This document shows positions 1 through 5,484 of a DNA stretch of 6,709 nt, piece by piece. Within the stretch, counting starts at the first letter, position 1. Each line of letters starts with the position of its first letter. Under the pieces are notes generated by a model. The model did no database searches. It was given only the letters and a program-made list of their open reading frames with translations, and had not been told where the DNA came from. The translations under genes were made by a program, and so were the position numbers. Origin of the DNA: JBCCRV01 sp047619315 (GTDB lineage Bacteria; Myxococcota_A; Polyangia; Polyangiales; Houyiibacteriaceae); contig JBLHKB010000398.1 of NCBI GenBank assembly GCA_047619315.1, forward strand, positions 1-6,709, in the 5' to 3' direction.

Positions 1-1075
1 CCCAGGCCCACGACGCGTCGCCTTCACTCGACACCGAAAGGGCCCGGATGTTCGGCAGCGTTAGAAGCGTCTCCGGAGGGATCGCGGCCTTGCGGAAGAG
101 CGCAGAGACGTCGACGCCGGAGGAGTGCGGGAGCTCCAGCACGGTCTCGCCGCCCTGCCCTTCAGAAGGACTTCCCGAAAGAGAACGGGGAATGGAGACA
201 TGGGCGATCTCAAAGTTGAAGATGCCGGACTGAACGCGGGGCCGTTCGCAGATCTCGTACACGCTCTTGAAACCGACGCCGAAAAACCCAATCTGGTCTT
301 TTCGCTTTGTCGTCTGGCCGATGGAGAGCAGCCCCACCACGTCGTGAAAGGAGAAGGGCTTCCCGTCGTGCTCCACCGTGACGCCGTCGCTGGATATCGA
401 GGCATGCCAACGGGTAGCGTCTGCGTCGTCGGCGTTTTGCAGCAGCTCAAAGAAGAAGTGCCCCGGGTCGGCGTAGACCCGCCGCGCCAGCAGGGACTCC
501 GCGTTCGCCTGGGAGATGGACTTGGGCGCGTTCGCGAGGGCTTGAAGGGCTTGGGAAACCGCGCCCTCAAGGTGCGGGCCCCAAGTGGAGTCTTGCGAGA
601 GCTCCTGCAGCTTTGTGCCGCTCGCGAAGAGCAGCCATCGCGCGTCGTAGGAGCCGTCGCTCAGGTGCTCCTGGGCCGTCCGCTGAAACTCCGCGTAGTC
701 GGTGGGGAAGCGCCGTCGCAGCCAGCGCGAGAGGAAGGCGATGGCGCTGATTCGCGCGATGGGCCAACTCCCGAGCGCGTTCAACACGAGCGTACGAAGT
801 GCTGTGTGCGTCTTCTCGCCTTCGGGCGAATGAGTAAGAAGATACTGGAGCGAAGGATCGGAGAGGTTCGCGCTTTGCACCATGAGCTCGTCGAGGAGCG
901 CGCCGTTCATTCGCCCGGCGTCCGCGAGCACACTCACCAAGCGCGCGAGGGGCTCTGAGTCCGGCATGGCGCCGGCGACTCTCAGTAGACTGAGGACCTC
1001 GGCCTCGCCGGCATCACTGGCGGCGTTGATTTGAGCGAGTTGCTCGCCGAAGGGCAGCCGGTCAAAGGAAGGCAT
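1..1075 (-). CDS. Sacsin-type HSP90-like (GHKL) ATPase, C-terminus beyond the left edge
   Basis: 358 codons are visible and the frame is still open at the edge. ATG at 1075 is the first start after an in-frame TAG (1085-1087), so the start is secure; only a weak Shine-Dalgarno precedes it. Residues about 1-190 are a mostly helical extension that I do not recognise. From about 195 the protein matches the N-terminal ATP-binding fold of sacsin-like proteins: the N-box FFFELLQNADDAD (E210, N214, D217), then the segment DGKPFSFHDVVGLLSIGQTT ending in a Lys (about 234-254), then the glycine-rich lid IGFFGVGFKSVYEI (262-275). In HSP90/GHKL proteins the N-box Glu and Asn handle catalytic water and Mg2+, and the glycine motif closes over ATP. 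All these residues are present, so ATPase activity is likely. Related bacterial proteins are usually very large and of unknown role; chaperone-like or defence functions are possible but not shown. It is transcribed divergently from the lipoprotein gene. Confidence 0.85.
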   Translation of the reverse strand, partial: MPSFDRLPFGEQLAQINAASDAGEAEVLSLLRVAGAMPDSEPLARLVSVLADAGRMNGALLDELMVQSANLSDPSLQYLLTHSPEGEKTHTALRTLVLNALGSWPIARISAIAFLSRWLRRRFPTDYAEFQRTAQEHLSDGSYDARWLLFASGTKLQELSQDSTWGPHLEGAVSQALQALANAPKSISQANAESLLARRVYADPGHFFFELLQNADDADATRWHASISSDGVTVEHDGKPFSFHDVVGLLSIGQTTKRKDQIGFFGVGFKSVYEICERPRVQSGIFNFEIAHVSIPRSLSGSPSEGQGGETVLELPHSSGVDVSALFRKAAIPPETLLTLPNIRALSVSSEGDASWAW

Positions 1076-1110
1076 CGCGGCAGCCTAGTAGTTCGGTGCC
1101 CCTCAAGCGA

Positions 1111-1125
1111 ACTCCGCCGCGGAGT
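1111..1125. promoter_or_regulatory. Operator-like perfect inverted repeat in divergent spacer
   Basis: ACTCCGC-C-GCGGAGT is a perfect 7-bp inverted repeat with a one-base centre. It lies 36-50 bp upstream of the ATPase start and about 115-130 bp upstream of the predicted transcription start of the lipoprotein gene. The first distance suits a repressor or activator of the ATPase gene. The second is typical of an enhancer-binding-protein site for sigma-54. A dyad of this size could also arise by chance in GC-rich DNA. Confidence 0.3.
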
Positions 1126-1174
1126 AGCGCCCAAGCAGGGCCAGCGCAGCGACAATCGTTCTCGATGACTCAGG

Positions 1175-1189
1175 TTGGCGCATGGCCAA
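1175..1189. promoter_or_regulatory. Short inverted repeat TTGGC-N5-GCCAA upstream of sigma-54 promoter
   Basis: Five-base arms TTGGC and GCCAA are separated by GCATG. The repeat lies about 50-65 bp upstream of the predicted transcription start driven by the -24/-12 element. It may be a regulator site, but the arms are short and this remains a weak call. Confidence 0.2.
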
Positions 1190-1214
1190 GTGCGCGTGGC
1201 GAGGGCTTAAGGGC

Positions 1215-1230
1215 TGGCACACCTGTTGCT
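1215..1230 (+). promoter_or_regulatory. Sigma-54 (RpoN) -24/-12 promoter for the lipoprotein gene
   Basis: TGGCAC-ACCTG-TTGC followed by T matches the RpoN consensus TGGCAC-N5-TTGC-W at every conserved base, with the exact spacing between the GG (-24) and GC (-12) elements and a preceding pyrimidine (C1214). The rough chance of this 10-base match on either strand of a window this size is about one in a hundred. Counting the C of the TTGC as -12 puts transcription start near 1241, only about two bases before the ATG at 1243. The transcript would be leaderless or nearly so. Sigma-54 promoters require an AAA+ enhancer-binding activator, which is not encoded in this window. Confidence 0.72.
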
Positions 1231-1242
1231 TTTAGTGAGGCG

Positions 1243-1881
1243 ATGCACACGCCGCCGCCGACTCTCTTGTTGCTTACTTGCTGGACGTGCTTGATCGGGT
1301 GCACAGCGTCCCAAGGCTTCGAGCCTCCACTCGACCGGCAGAACTTTGATGTCGACGCCTGCACATCCACCAACGCCGCCACTCTCGCGAACCTGACGCC
1401 AGACGAGGCCGTCGACTTCATGGAGATCCGCGAACAAGGCTCGTCCACCCAACGTGTCGGCGAAGTATGTGGCGGCGCGGCTGACTTTGCGGCGTGCGAA
1501 GACGCCTTTGCCTCCCTCCGAAACCCCTCTGGCTGGGAGCTTCGCCCGAGTGGCGGCGCCCCCTCACCGCAAGCCTGGATCGTCTACACACGTGGCGACG
1601 AGGTCGGTGTCGTGGGTCGTGCTGAAATCGCGGGGTTCCTCGCGCCGGTGGACACCGTGGCGGACGCTCTATTTCTAGCGCAGATCGCAACCCTCGGGAC
1701 CGCGCAGTGTGGGGAAGACAGCGTACGCAGGACCCCTCTCGGCTACGAAGTGATCACTCAGACCTCCTACTCTTGCGGCGGCGGCCGTGAAGAATCGAGG
1801 GTCGAAGTACTCACAGATGGCAGCACGCGAGTCGTCGAACGCGCGGTGCTTGATCCGGGACGAGACGAGATCTGTCCTTGA
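1243..1881 (+). CDS. Cys-rich putative lipoprotein (212 aa), function unknown
   Basis: The ATG at 1243 was chosen because it gives a compact signal peptide: a short n-region, a hydrophobic stretch LLLLTCWTCLIG (8-19), and a lipobox LIGC with Cys20 as the lipidated residue. The frame is open further upstream to 1096, but those residues look non-coding and contain the sigma-54 promoter. The n-region lacks Lys or Arg, which is slightly atypical, and Cys16 is a less likely lipidation site. The mature part has six more Cys (in DAC, EVC, AAC, AQC, YSC and the C-terminal EIC), consistent with up to three disulfides outside the cytoplasm. The segment AEIAGFLAPVDTVADALFLA and the later Cys-flanked strand region resemble small secreted proteins I associate with myxobacteria, but I cannot name a family. 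GTGAGG (1235-1240) is a close but very tightly spaced ribosome-binding candidate. The gene converges on the kinase gene with a 25-bp gap. Confidence 0.75.
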   Translation: MHTPPPTLLLLTCWTCLIGCTASQGFEPPLDRQNFDVDACTSTNAATLANLTPDEAVDFMEIREQGSSTQRVGEVCGGAADFAACEDAFASLRNPSGWELRPSGGAPSPQAWIVYTRGDEVGVVGRAEIAGFLAPVDTVADALFLAQIATLGTAQCGEDSVRRTPLGYEVITQTSYSCGGGREESRVEVLTDGSTRVVERAVLDPGRDEICP

Positions 1882-1906
1882 GGAGCTCTGCGCGCACAGC
1901 AAAGGC

Positions 1907-4030
1907 TTAGAGGGGCGAGAACCCGCCGGTCCAGCGGAACCAGCTGCGGTCGCGACCGCGCCGAACGAGGAGCACCCGGTCCGAATGTCGCTGCAGCGCA
2001 CGATCACGTGTACCGCTGACCCCGTCGGCTGCATCGCGACCGCCGCTCTGTAGCGTCTCGGTCCACACTGGCCCGCCCCCGTCGAGCCGCCACGCGCTCC
2101 ATGCCCGAGCGTCCGTGTTGGAGTGCAGGCTCGCGAATAGGAGCGTGTAACCAGCCGAGGGGTTGGTGGTCTCGCTCAGGAAGAGCTCGTCCACGTGGCC
2201 CTGAAAGGTATGCGACCAGCGCTCGTCGCCTGCGCGGCAATCGTTCCGGATCGCATACACCGCCGCGAAGGTGCGCTCCTCGTCCTGCGCGGACACGAGG
2301 TAGGCGTCTGTTCGAGCACCGCGCTCGAAGACCTGCGTGGTCGCCACACGAAAACTCAGGCGGATCGCGCGGGCGGCGTCGGGGTGTGCGGCGACGAGCT
2401 GGCGTGGGATCGGGACGCAGCCGTCGTAAGGCGCGAGGAACTTAGATTTCGCCCACCCTCGTTCAGTGCGGGAGACCACGAAGTACGCCCAGGCGTCGTC
2501 GTCGCTCGCCGACCCGTCGCTCGCCGCGCCCTCCACCTCGCCCACGAACGACACCACGACGGCGTCGTGCGGCAGCACAAGAACCCAGCCGCTGTCCGAG
2601 TTCGGGTCAGCGCGTACATTCAACCGAACGGTGGTCCGCATCAGCTGCGGTCGCAGCCCCGTGGCCGTTTGGCCCGCGTAACGCTCGCCCGTTCCGCCGA
2701 ACTCGGTGGTGAGTATCGCCGCGAGGGATGCGTCGACCTCGGGCTCTACAGCCACCACGCTCCAGCGATCTTCGTTGTCCAAGAAGCGAACCGGTACGGC
2801 GCGCTCTTCCGCCCGGAGCCGCCGCCAGATCACCGCGAGCTTTGCGAGGCTGTCCGACGTTCCGAAGACGAGGGGCGAAGAGTCCCTCGGCGTGGAAGGC
2901 TGAGAAGCCACGTTCGTTGCTGCCGCCGGGGCCGCCGCAGCCGGCGAGTTCGTGGAAGACGAGAGCAGGTACGCCGCGACGCCCCCGCCCACGAGGAGCA
3001 GAATGATCAGCCCGGCGACCAAACTCTTGCCGGCGCCACGCGAGGCAGGGACCTCGTGCGTTGACACCGCAGCAGCTCTTTGTGCGACTGAGGGCGAGGC
3101 GAGCGCCGCCGCAGGCCCGAGAGCCGTCGGGTCGGTTCCGAAGTTCGTCGCGCGCGGAGCCGACGGGGCAGCGGAGACCACATCAGTGGGCTGCTCGGAG
3201 GCCGCGAGGGATGCCGCAAACGCGCGCATCGTTGGCCGTGCGTTGGGGTCCAGTGCGAGCGCCGCATGGATCGCTTGGGTGAGCGCCGGCGGCAAACCTG
3301 GCACAACGCTCTCGAGGGCAGCTGGCGGCTCCGTGTGAAGCTGGATCGCGAGCGCTCCCATGCTCGTCGCGTCGAAGGGGCGGCGACCCGACAGGGCTTC
3401 GTAGATCACGATCGCCATCGACCACACGTCGCTCGGCGGCCCGAGTTCGGAGCTTCCCTTGAGCTGCTCCGGCGACATGTAGACAGGTGTCCCGATGGCC
3501 GCGCCGGTCTGCGTGAGGCGTTCCTCCGTGACTTTTGCGATGCCGAAGTCGAGGAGCTTGGGCACGAGCTGTCCCCGGACCTCCGCGAGGAATATGTTCT
3601 CTGGCTTAAGATCGCGGTGCACGATGCCGAGCTCATGGGTGCATGCGAGGGCGTCCATGACCGGCAAGAGCAGTCCGATGGCCTCCCGCGGCGACAACGC
3701 AGACCGGGAGAGCCGAACGTCGAAGGGTTCGCCCGTGAGGAATTCCATCACCAGGTAGAGCGCGCCGTCGTCGCTCTGGCCCATGTCGAGCACATCGACG
3801 ACGTTCGGATGTTCGAGGGCGGCGGCGGTGCGGGCTTCGCGCAGGAAGCGCTCTCGAATCTCCGAATTCCCGACCAGGTGTGAGTGCAGCATCTTGACCG
3901 CGACTCGGCGACCTGTGAGCTCGTGCGTTCCCGCGTACACGACGCCGAACCCGCCGGCGCCGAGCACGCGCTCTAGGCGAACGTTACCCACAGTCTGACC
4001 AAGTCGAGGATCGTGTTTGTCGTCGTTCAT
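1907..4030 (-). CDS. Transmembrane Ser/Thr protein kinase with SH3-like extracytoplasmic domain
   Basis: This 707-aa Hanks-type (PknB-like) kinase has a complete catalytic domain at about 17-275: P-loop GAGGFGVVY (24-32), ATP-anchoring Lys46 in VAVK, helix-C Glu65, catalytic HRDLKPEN (138-145, Asp140, an RD kinase), DFG (161-163), activation loop with Thr168, Thr173, Thr175 and Thr181, SPE (186-188), Asp201 and Arg265. It should be active. A Ser/Ala/Pro-rich juxtamembrane linker (about 280-335) leads to one membrane helix at about 337-356 and a second low-complexity linker (361-385). The outer part (about 390-707) contains an SH3b-like segment at about 464-533, recognisable by LNVRADP, alternating hydrophobic strands and a closing GWAKSKFL, with an acidic loop near 501-512. 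Cys538 and Cys597 could pair. The end is Arg-rich, finishing WFRWTGGFSPL. No strong Shine-Dalgarno precedes the ATG. Role inferred: sensing at the envelope and cytoplasmic phosphorylation; ligand and substrates unknown. Confidence 0.95.
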   Translation of the reverse strand: MNDDKHDPRLGQTVGNVRLERVLGAGGFGVVYAGTHELTGRRVAVKMLHSHLVGNSEIRERFLREARTAAALEHPNVVDVLDMGQSDDGALYLVMEFLTGEPFDVRLSRSALSPREAIGLLLPVMDALACTHELGIVHRDLKPENIFLAEVRGQLVPKLLDFGIAKVTEERLTQTGAAIGTPVYMSPEQLKGSSELGPPSDVWSMAIVIYEALSGRRPFDATSMGALAIQLHTEPPAALESVVPGLPPALTQAIHAALALDPNARPTMRAFAASLAASEQPTDVVSAAPSAPRATNFGTDPTALGPAAALASPSVAQRAAAVSTHEVPASRGAGKSLVAGLIILLLVGGGVAAYLLSSSTNSPAAAAPAAATNVASQPSTPRDSSPLVFGTSDSLAKLAVIWRRLRAEERAVPVRFLDNEDRWSVVAVEPEVDASLAAILTTEFGGTGERYAGQTATGLRPQLMRTTVRLNVRADPNSDSGWVLVLPHDAVVVSFVGEVEGAASDGSASDDDAWAYFVVSRTERGWAKSKFLAPYDGCVPIPRQLVAAHPDAARAIRLSFRVATTQVFERGARTDAYLVSAQDEERTFAAVYAIRNDCRAGDERWSHTFQGHVDELFLSETTNPSAGYTLLFASLHSNTDARAWSAWRLDGGGPVWTETLQSGGRDAADGVSGTRDRALQRHSDRVLLVRRGRDRSWFRWTGGFSPL

Positions 4031-4058
4031 GTGCGCTGGCGAGGATACCCTGGCGCAC
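4031..4058 (-). promoter_or_regulatory. Inverted repeat in the kinase 5' leader abutting the start codon
   Basis: Read in the direction of the kinase gene, GTGCGC-N16-GCGCAC ends directly at the ATG. It could fold over the ribosome-binding region or serve as a protein-binding dyad. A TATCCT that resembles a -10 box lies in its loop, but I found no matching -35. The call rests on symmetry alone. Confidence 0.25.
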
Positions 4059-4180
4059 GCATTGGAAGCTACCTTGGCCCACTCCCGCGGACCGAGTCGT
4101 GGGAGAAACCGACGATGCGACAGCCCTGCTGAACCGGACCAGACGTCCCAATCGTGAGAGGGTCACGCGCCATTGCAAAC

Positions 4181-4200
4181 GCGCACGCGTTCGAGTGCGC
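4181..4200. repeat. Inverted repeat GCGCAC-N8-GTGCGC
   Basis: Six-base arms are separated by eight bases, about 150-170 bp upstream of the kinase start. The arms use the same hexamer pair, in opposite order, as the inverted repeat at 4031-4058, so both might be bound by one regulator. The hexamer also occurs singly elsewhere in the window, as expected in GC-rich DNA. Confidence 0.25.
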
Positions 4201-4234
4201 ACTCAAGGAATCCCGACGAGCGGCGTTACGAAGA

Positions 4235-4254
4235 TCCGGATGGTCAAGTCCGGA
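4235..4254 (-). terminator. Possible weak hairpin terminator after the 194-aa gene
   Basis: TCCGGA-N8-TCCGGA gives a six-pair stem with an eight-base loop, 60-79 bases past the stop codon of the 194-aa gene. On the minus strand it is followed only by ATCTT, not a real U-tract, so it is at best a weak intrinsic terminator or an RNA-end structure. Confidence 0.25.
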
Positions 4255-4313
4255 AAGCGACTGTGAAACGGTCTCCAGACGCCGTCGCCGAATTCTTGAA
4301 GTTCGGTGAAGGG

Positions 4314-4898
4314 CTACGACTTGAACAAGCCCACAATTTGGTGCCGTCCGCGACGCCGTCGACGTTCGGGCCGTTCGGGCCGTTCGTCGGCCGCTGCTGC
4401 CTCCTCCGCCGCTGCGGCTTCTTCCACCGCTGCGGCTTCTTCCGCCGCTGCGGCTTCTTCCGCCGCTGCGGCTTCTTCCGCCGCTGCTGCTTCTTCGGCG
4501 CGGCGAAGTCGTTCCTCCTCGGCACGTCGGCGCACCGTCTCTACCTCGAGGGCCGTCGGTGCGGCGCCTGGACTCGGCGCACCCTGGTGTGTTGCCGGCG
4601 CGACTTCTTCGCCTGGCGCGGACTGACCACACGCCGAGCTCATCGCCGCTGCAAGCAACATCGACGCGGCTCGACTTGTCGGGCGGCGCTTCTTGAGGAA
4701 CACAAGTTCGCCGCTGGGCATCGCGTCGAAGCGCGCGCAAATGCTGCCGTGCTTTGCAACGGCCTGACGAAACTCTTCTTCGCTCATTCGAGTCGCATCG
4801 AGAACATCGATGCGGCATCTCGCGCAGCTCCGACTCGGACCGCTCGAACGCATCGCATCCCACGCTTCGGAGCAGGGGTCATCGACTCGGGTCGCCAT
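4314..4898 (-). CDS. Cys-motif protein with Glu/Ala hexad-repeat helix (194 aa)
   Basis: ATG at 4898 is the first start after an in-frame TAG (4908-4910), and AGGTAGG sits eight bases upstream, so the start is firm. The N-terminal 60 residues follow a pattern seen at the start of many otherwise unrelated Bacteroidota and proteobacterial proteins: Cys9-x3-Trp13-x2-Met16, Cys25-x2-Cys28, a Val-x-Asp-x3-Met-Ser-x2-Glu stretch (32-41), and Cys54-Ala-Arg-Phe57. The four Cys suggest metal binding or disulfides; the role of this module is not established. A mildly hydrophobic segment (74-90, ending SSAC90) could be a weak membrane anchor. Residues 135-170 are six EEAAAA-type hexads (one has Val at the last position), which should form a long charged single helix. 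The tail is basic (about 179-185 RRRRRGR) and ends GLFKS. Function unknown. Other frames through the repeat are also open but lack conserved features. Confidence 0.8.
   Translation of the reverse strand: MATRVDDPCSEAWDAMRSSGPSRSCARCRIDVLDATRMSEEEFRQAVAKHGSICARFDAMPSGELVFLKKRRPTSRAASMLLAAAMSSACGQSAPGEEVAPATHQGAPSPGAAPTALEVETVRRRAEEERLRRAEEAAAAEEAAAAEEAAAAEEAAAVEEAAAAEEAAAADERPERPERRRRRGRHQIVGLFKS
4390..4497. repeat. 18-bp tandem repeat, six units, coding EEAAAA hexads
   Basis: The unit on the plus strand is GCCGCTGCGGCTTCTTCC. Units begin at 4390, 4408, 4426, 4444, 4462 and 4480. Units 2, 4 and 5 are identical, unit 3 differs by one base (giving Val instead of Ala), and the outer units 1 and 6 carry a few changes, as expected when repeats expand in the middle. 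Each unit is six codons, so gain or loss changes the helix length without breaking the frame. Confidence 0.9.
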
Positions 4899-4906
4899 CC
4901 GCGCAG

Positions 4907-4913
4907 CCTACCT
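4907..4913 (-). promoter_or_regulatory. Ribosome-binding site of the 194-aa gene
   Basis: On the minus strand AGGTAGG lies eight bases before the ATG at 4898. Together with the in-frame TAG overlapping it, it fixes the start of the Cys-motif protein. Confidence 0.6.
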
Positions 4914-4925
4914 GTTCCGCGGAAC
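4914..4925. promoter_or_regulatory. Perfect 12-bp palindrome in divergent spacer
   Basis: GTTCCGCGGAAC is fully self-complementary. It lies in the 121-bp spacer between two divergent genes and immediately upstream of the ribosome-binding site of the left one, a typical position for an operator. A smaller dyad, ATGGC-N5-GCCAT (4966-4980), lies nearer the right-hand gene. No sigma-70 boxes with good spacing were found in the spacer. Confidence 0.35.
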
Positions 4926-5019
4926 CGAGTGAAGCGCGCGGGCTTCTCCTTCGAGCCGCATCTTCATGGCCGTTCGCCATACTGCCCACTTGGTCGCAGG
5001 CCCGTGCTAGAAACGCCTC

Positions 5020-5484
5020 ATGTTGTGCGTGGTCTGTGGCGAGGGGCTAAGCCCGAAGCGAACACTCTATGCAAACTCATGGGAGTCCGCCCTTGGGCAA
5101 CGCGGATGCTGCAGTGATATCTGCGTCGCGTCCTTTGACGCCGACCGGCACTGGATCCCCTCGAGGAAACCGCCGCCCATCGACGCCGGCGAACAAGACA
5201 AACTCTTAGCGAGCGCCAAAGTCAGTTTACGAAACGGGGACGCGGGCGCCGTAGTTGCACGTGACCTTCTCCTCGCCGGCGTGAGCCCTTACCTCACGCG
5301 CAACGCCGTCGCTGGAGCGAGCATGGCCGGAGCTGCAAGTCGCCGAACGGCTGGCTGGTTGAGCGCCTTGAGCTTTCTCGGCGGAGGTCTCTGGCTGAGC
5401 CGCGACAAACGCACCGGAAGTTTCGGCGACGCCAACGCCATCATCGCCGAGTGGGAAGAACGCTTTGGCTCATCCGCAGAGTGA
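5020..5484 (+). CDS. Small protein with putative zinc-binding N-terminus (154 aa)
   Basis: ATG at 5020 is the first start after an in-frame TAG at 5008-5010; the ribosome-binding site is weak. The N-terminus has Cys3-x2-Cys6-Gly and then Gly-Cys-Cys31-Ser-x2-Cys35, the spacing of a treble-clef or zinc-ribbon knuckle pair (CxxCG followed by CSxxC), with FDADRHWIPS just after (39-48). The middle (58-98) is helical, with an Ala-rich stretch and a GD-x-GAVVARDLLLAGVS segment. Residues 111-127 (AGWLSALSFLGGGLWLS) are hydrophobic and may lie in or on a membrane. The C-terminus is a charged helix (IIAEWEERF). I do not recognise a named family. Its last 15 bases overlap the end of the DUF4132 gene on the other strand. 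Localisation and partners are unknown. Confidence 0.75.
   Translation: MLCVVCGEGLSPKRTLYANSWESALGQRGCCSDICVASFDADRHWIPSRKPPPIDAGEQDKLLASAKVSLRNGDAGAVVARDLLLAGVSPYLTRNAVAGASMAGAASRRTAGWLSALSFLGGGLWLSRDKRTGSFGDANAIIAEWEERFGSSAE

Larger units (their letters stand above)
4031..4313. other. 283-bp non-coding stretch upstream of the kinase gene
   Basis: No credible gene is seen here: open frames are Arg/Ser-rich and continue antisense or out of frame into neighbours. It should hold the kinase promoter and the 3' end of the 194-aa gene's transcript. It contains several dyads: GTGCGC-N16-GCGCAC (4031-4058), a G:U-containing stem 4082-4090/4097-4105, GCGCAC-N8-GTGCGC (4181-4200), and TCCGGA-N8-TCCGGA (4235-4254). 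No clear sigma-70 type promoter could be picked. Confidence 0.5.

Noticed and set aside
125..958. 277-codon plus-strand open frame
   Set aside because: It is antisense to the sacsin-like ATPase, whose frame carries intact ATP-binding motifs; no recognisable domain on this strand.
1096..1242. Upstream start giving a 261-aa form of the lipoprotein
   Set aside because: It would bury the signal peptide and translate through the sigma-54 promoter; the extra residues look non-coding.
1885..1900. Hairpin GCTCTG/CACAGC between the convergent lipoprotein and kinase genes as a shared terminator
   Set aside because: The stem has a mismatch, and there is no T-tract on either side; support is too weak.
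1907..2040. Possible frameshift near the Arg-rich C-terminus of the kinase
   Set aside because: The alternative frame would run on antisense into the lipoprotein gene, whereas the current frame ends plausibly with WFRWTGGFSPL and leaves a normal convergent gap.
2195..3883. Long plus-strand open frames (289 and 205 codons)
   Set aside because: They are antisense to the kinase gene and Arg-rich without motifs; GC-rich coding DNA commonly gives such open complementary frames.
4069..4863. 264-codon minus-strand open frame overlapping the 194-aa gene
   Set aside because: Ser/Arg/Gly-rich reading in another frame, with no conserved motif; it extends into apparently non-coding DNA.
4990..5011. TTGGTC and GCTAGA as -35/-10 boxes for the 154-aa gene
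   Set aside because: The spacing is only 10 bp, far from the usual 16-18.
4173..5117. 314-codon plus-strand open frame with a CGFFRR-type repeat
   Set aside because: The repeat is the out-of-frame reading of the 18-bp tandem repeat; the minus-strand frame has a ribosome-binding site, a secure start and a conserved Cys motif.
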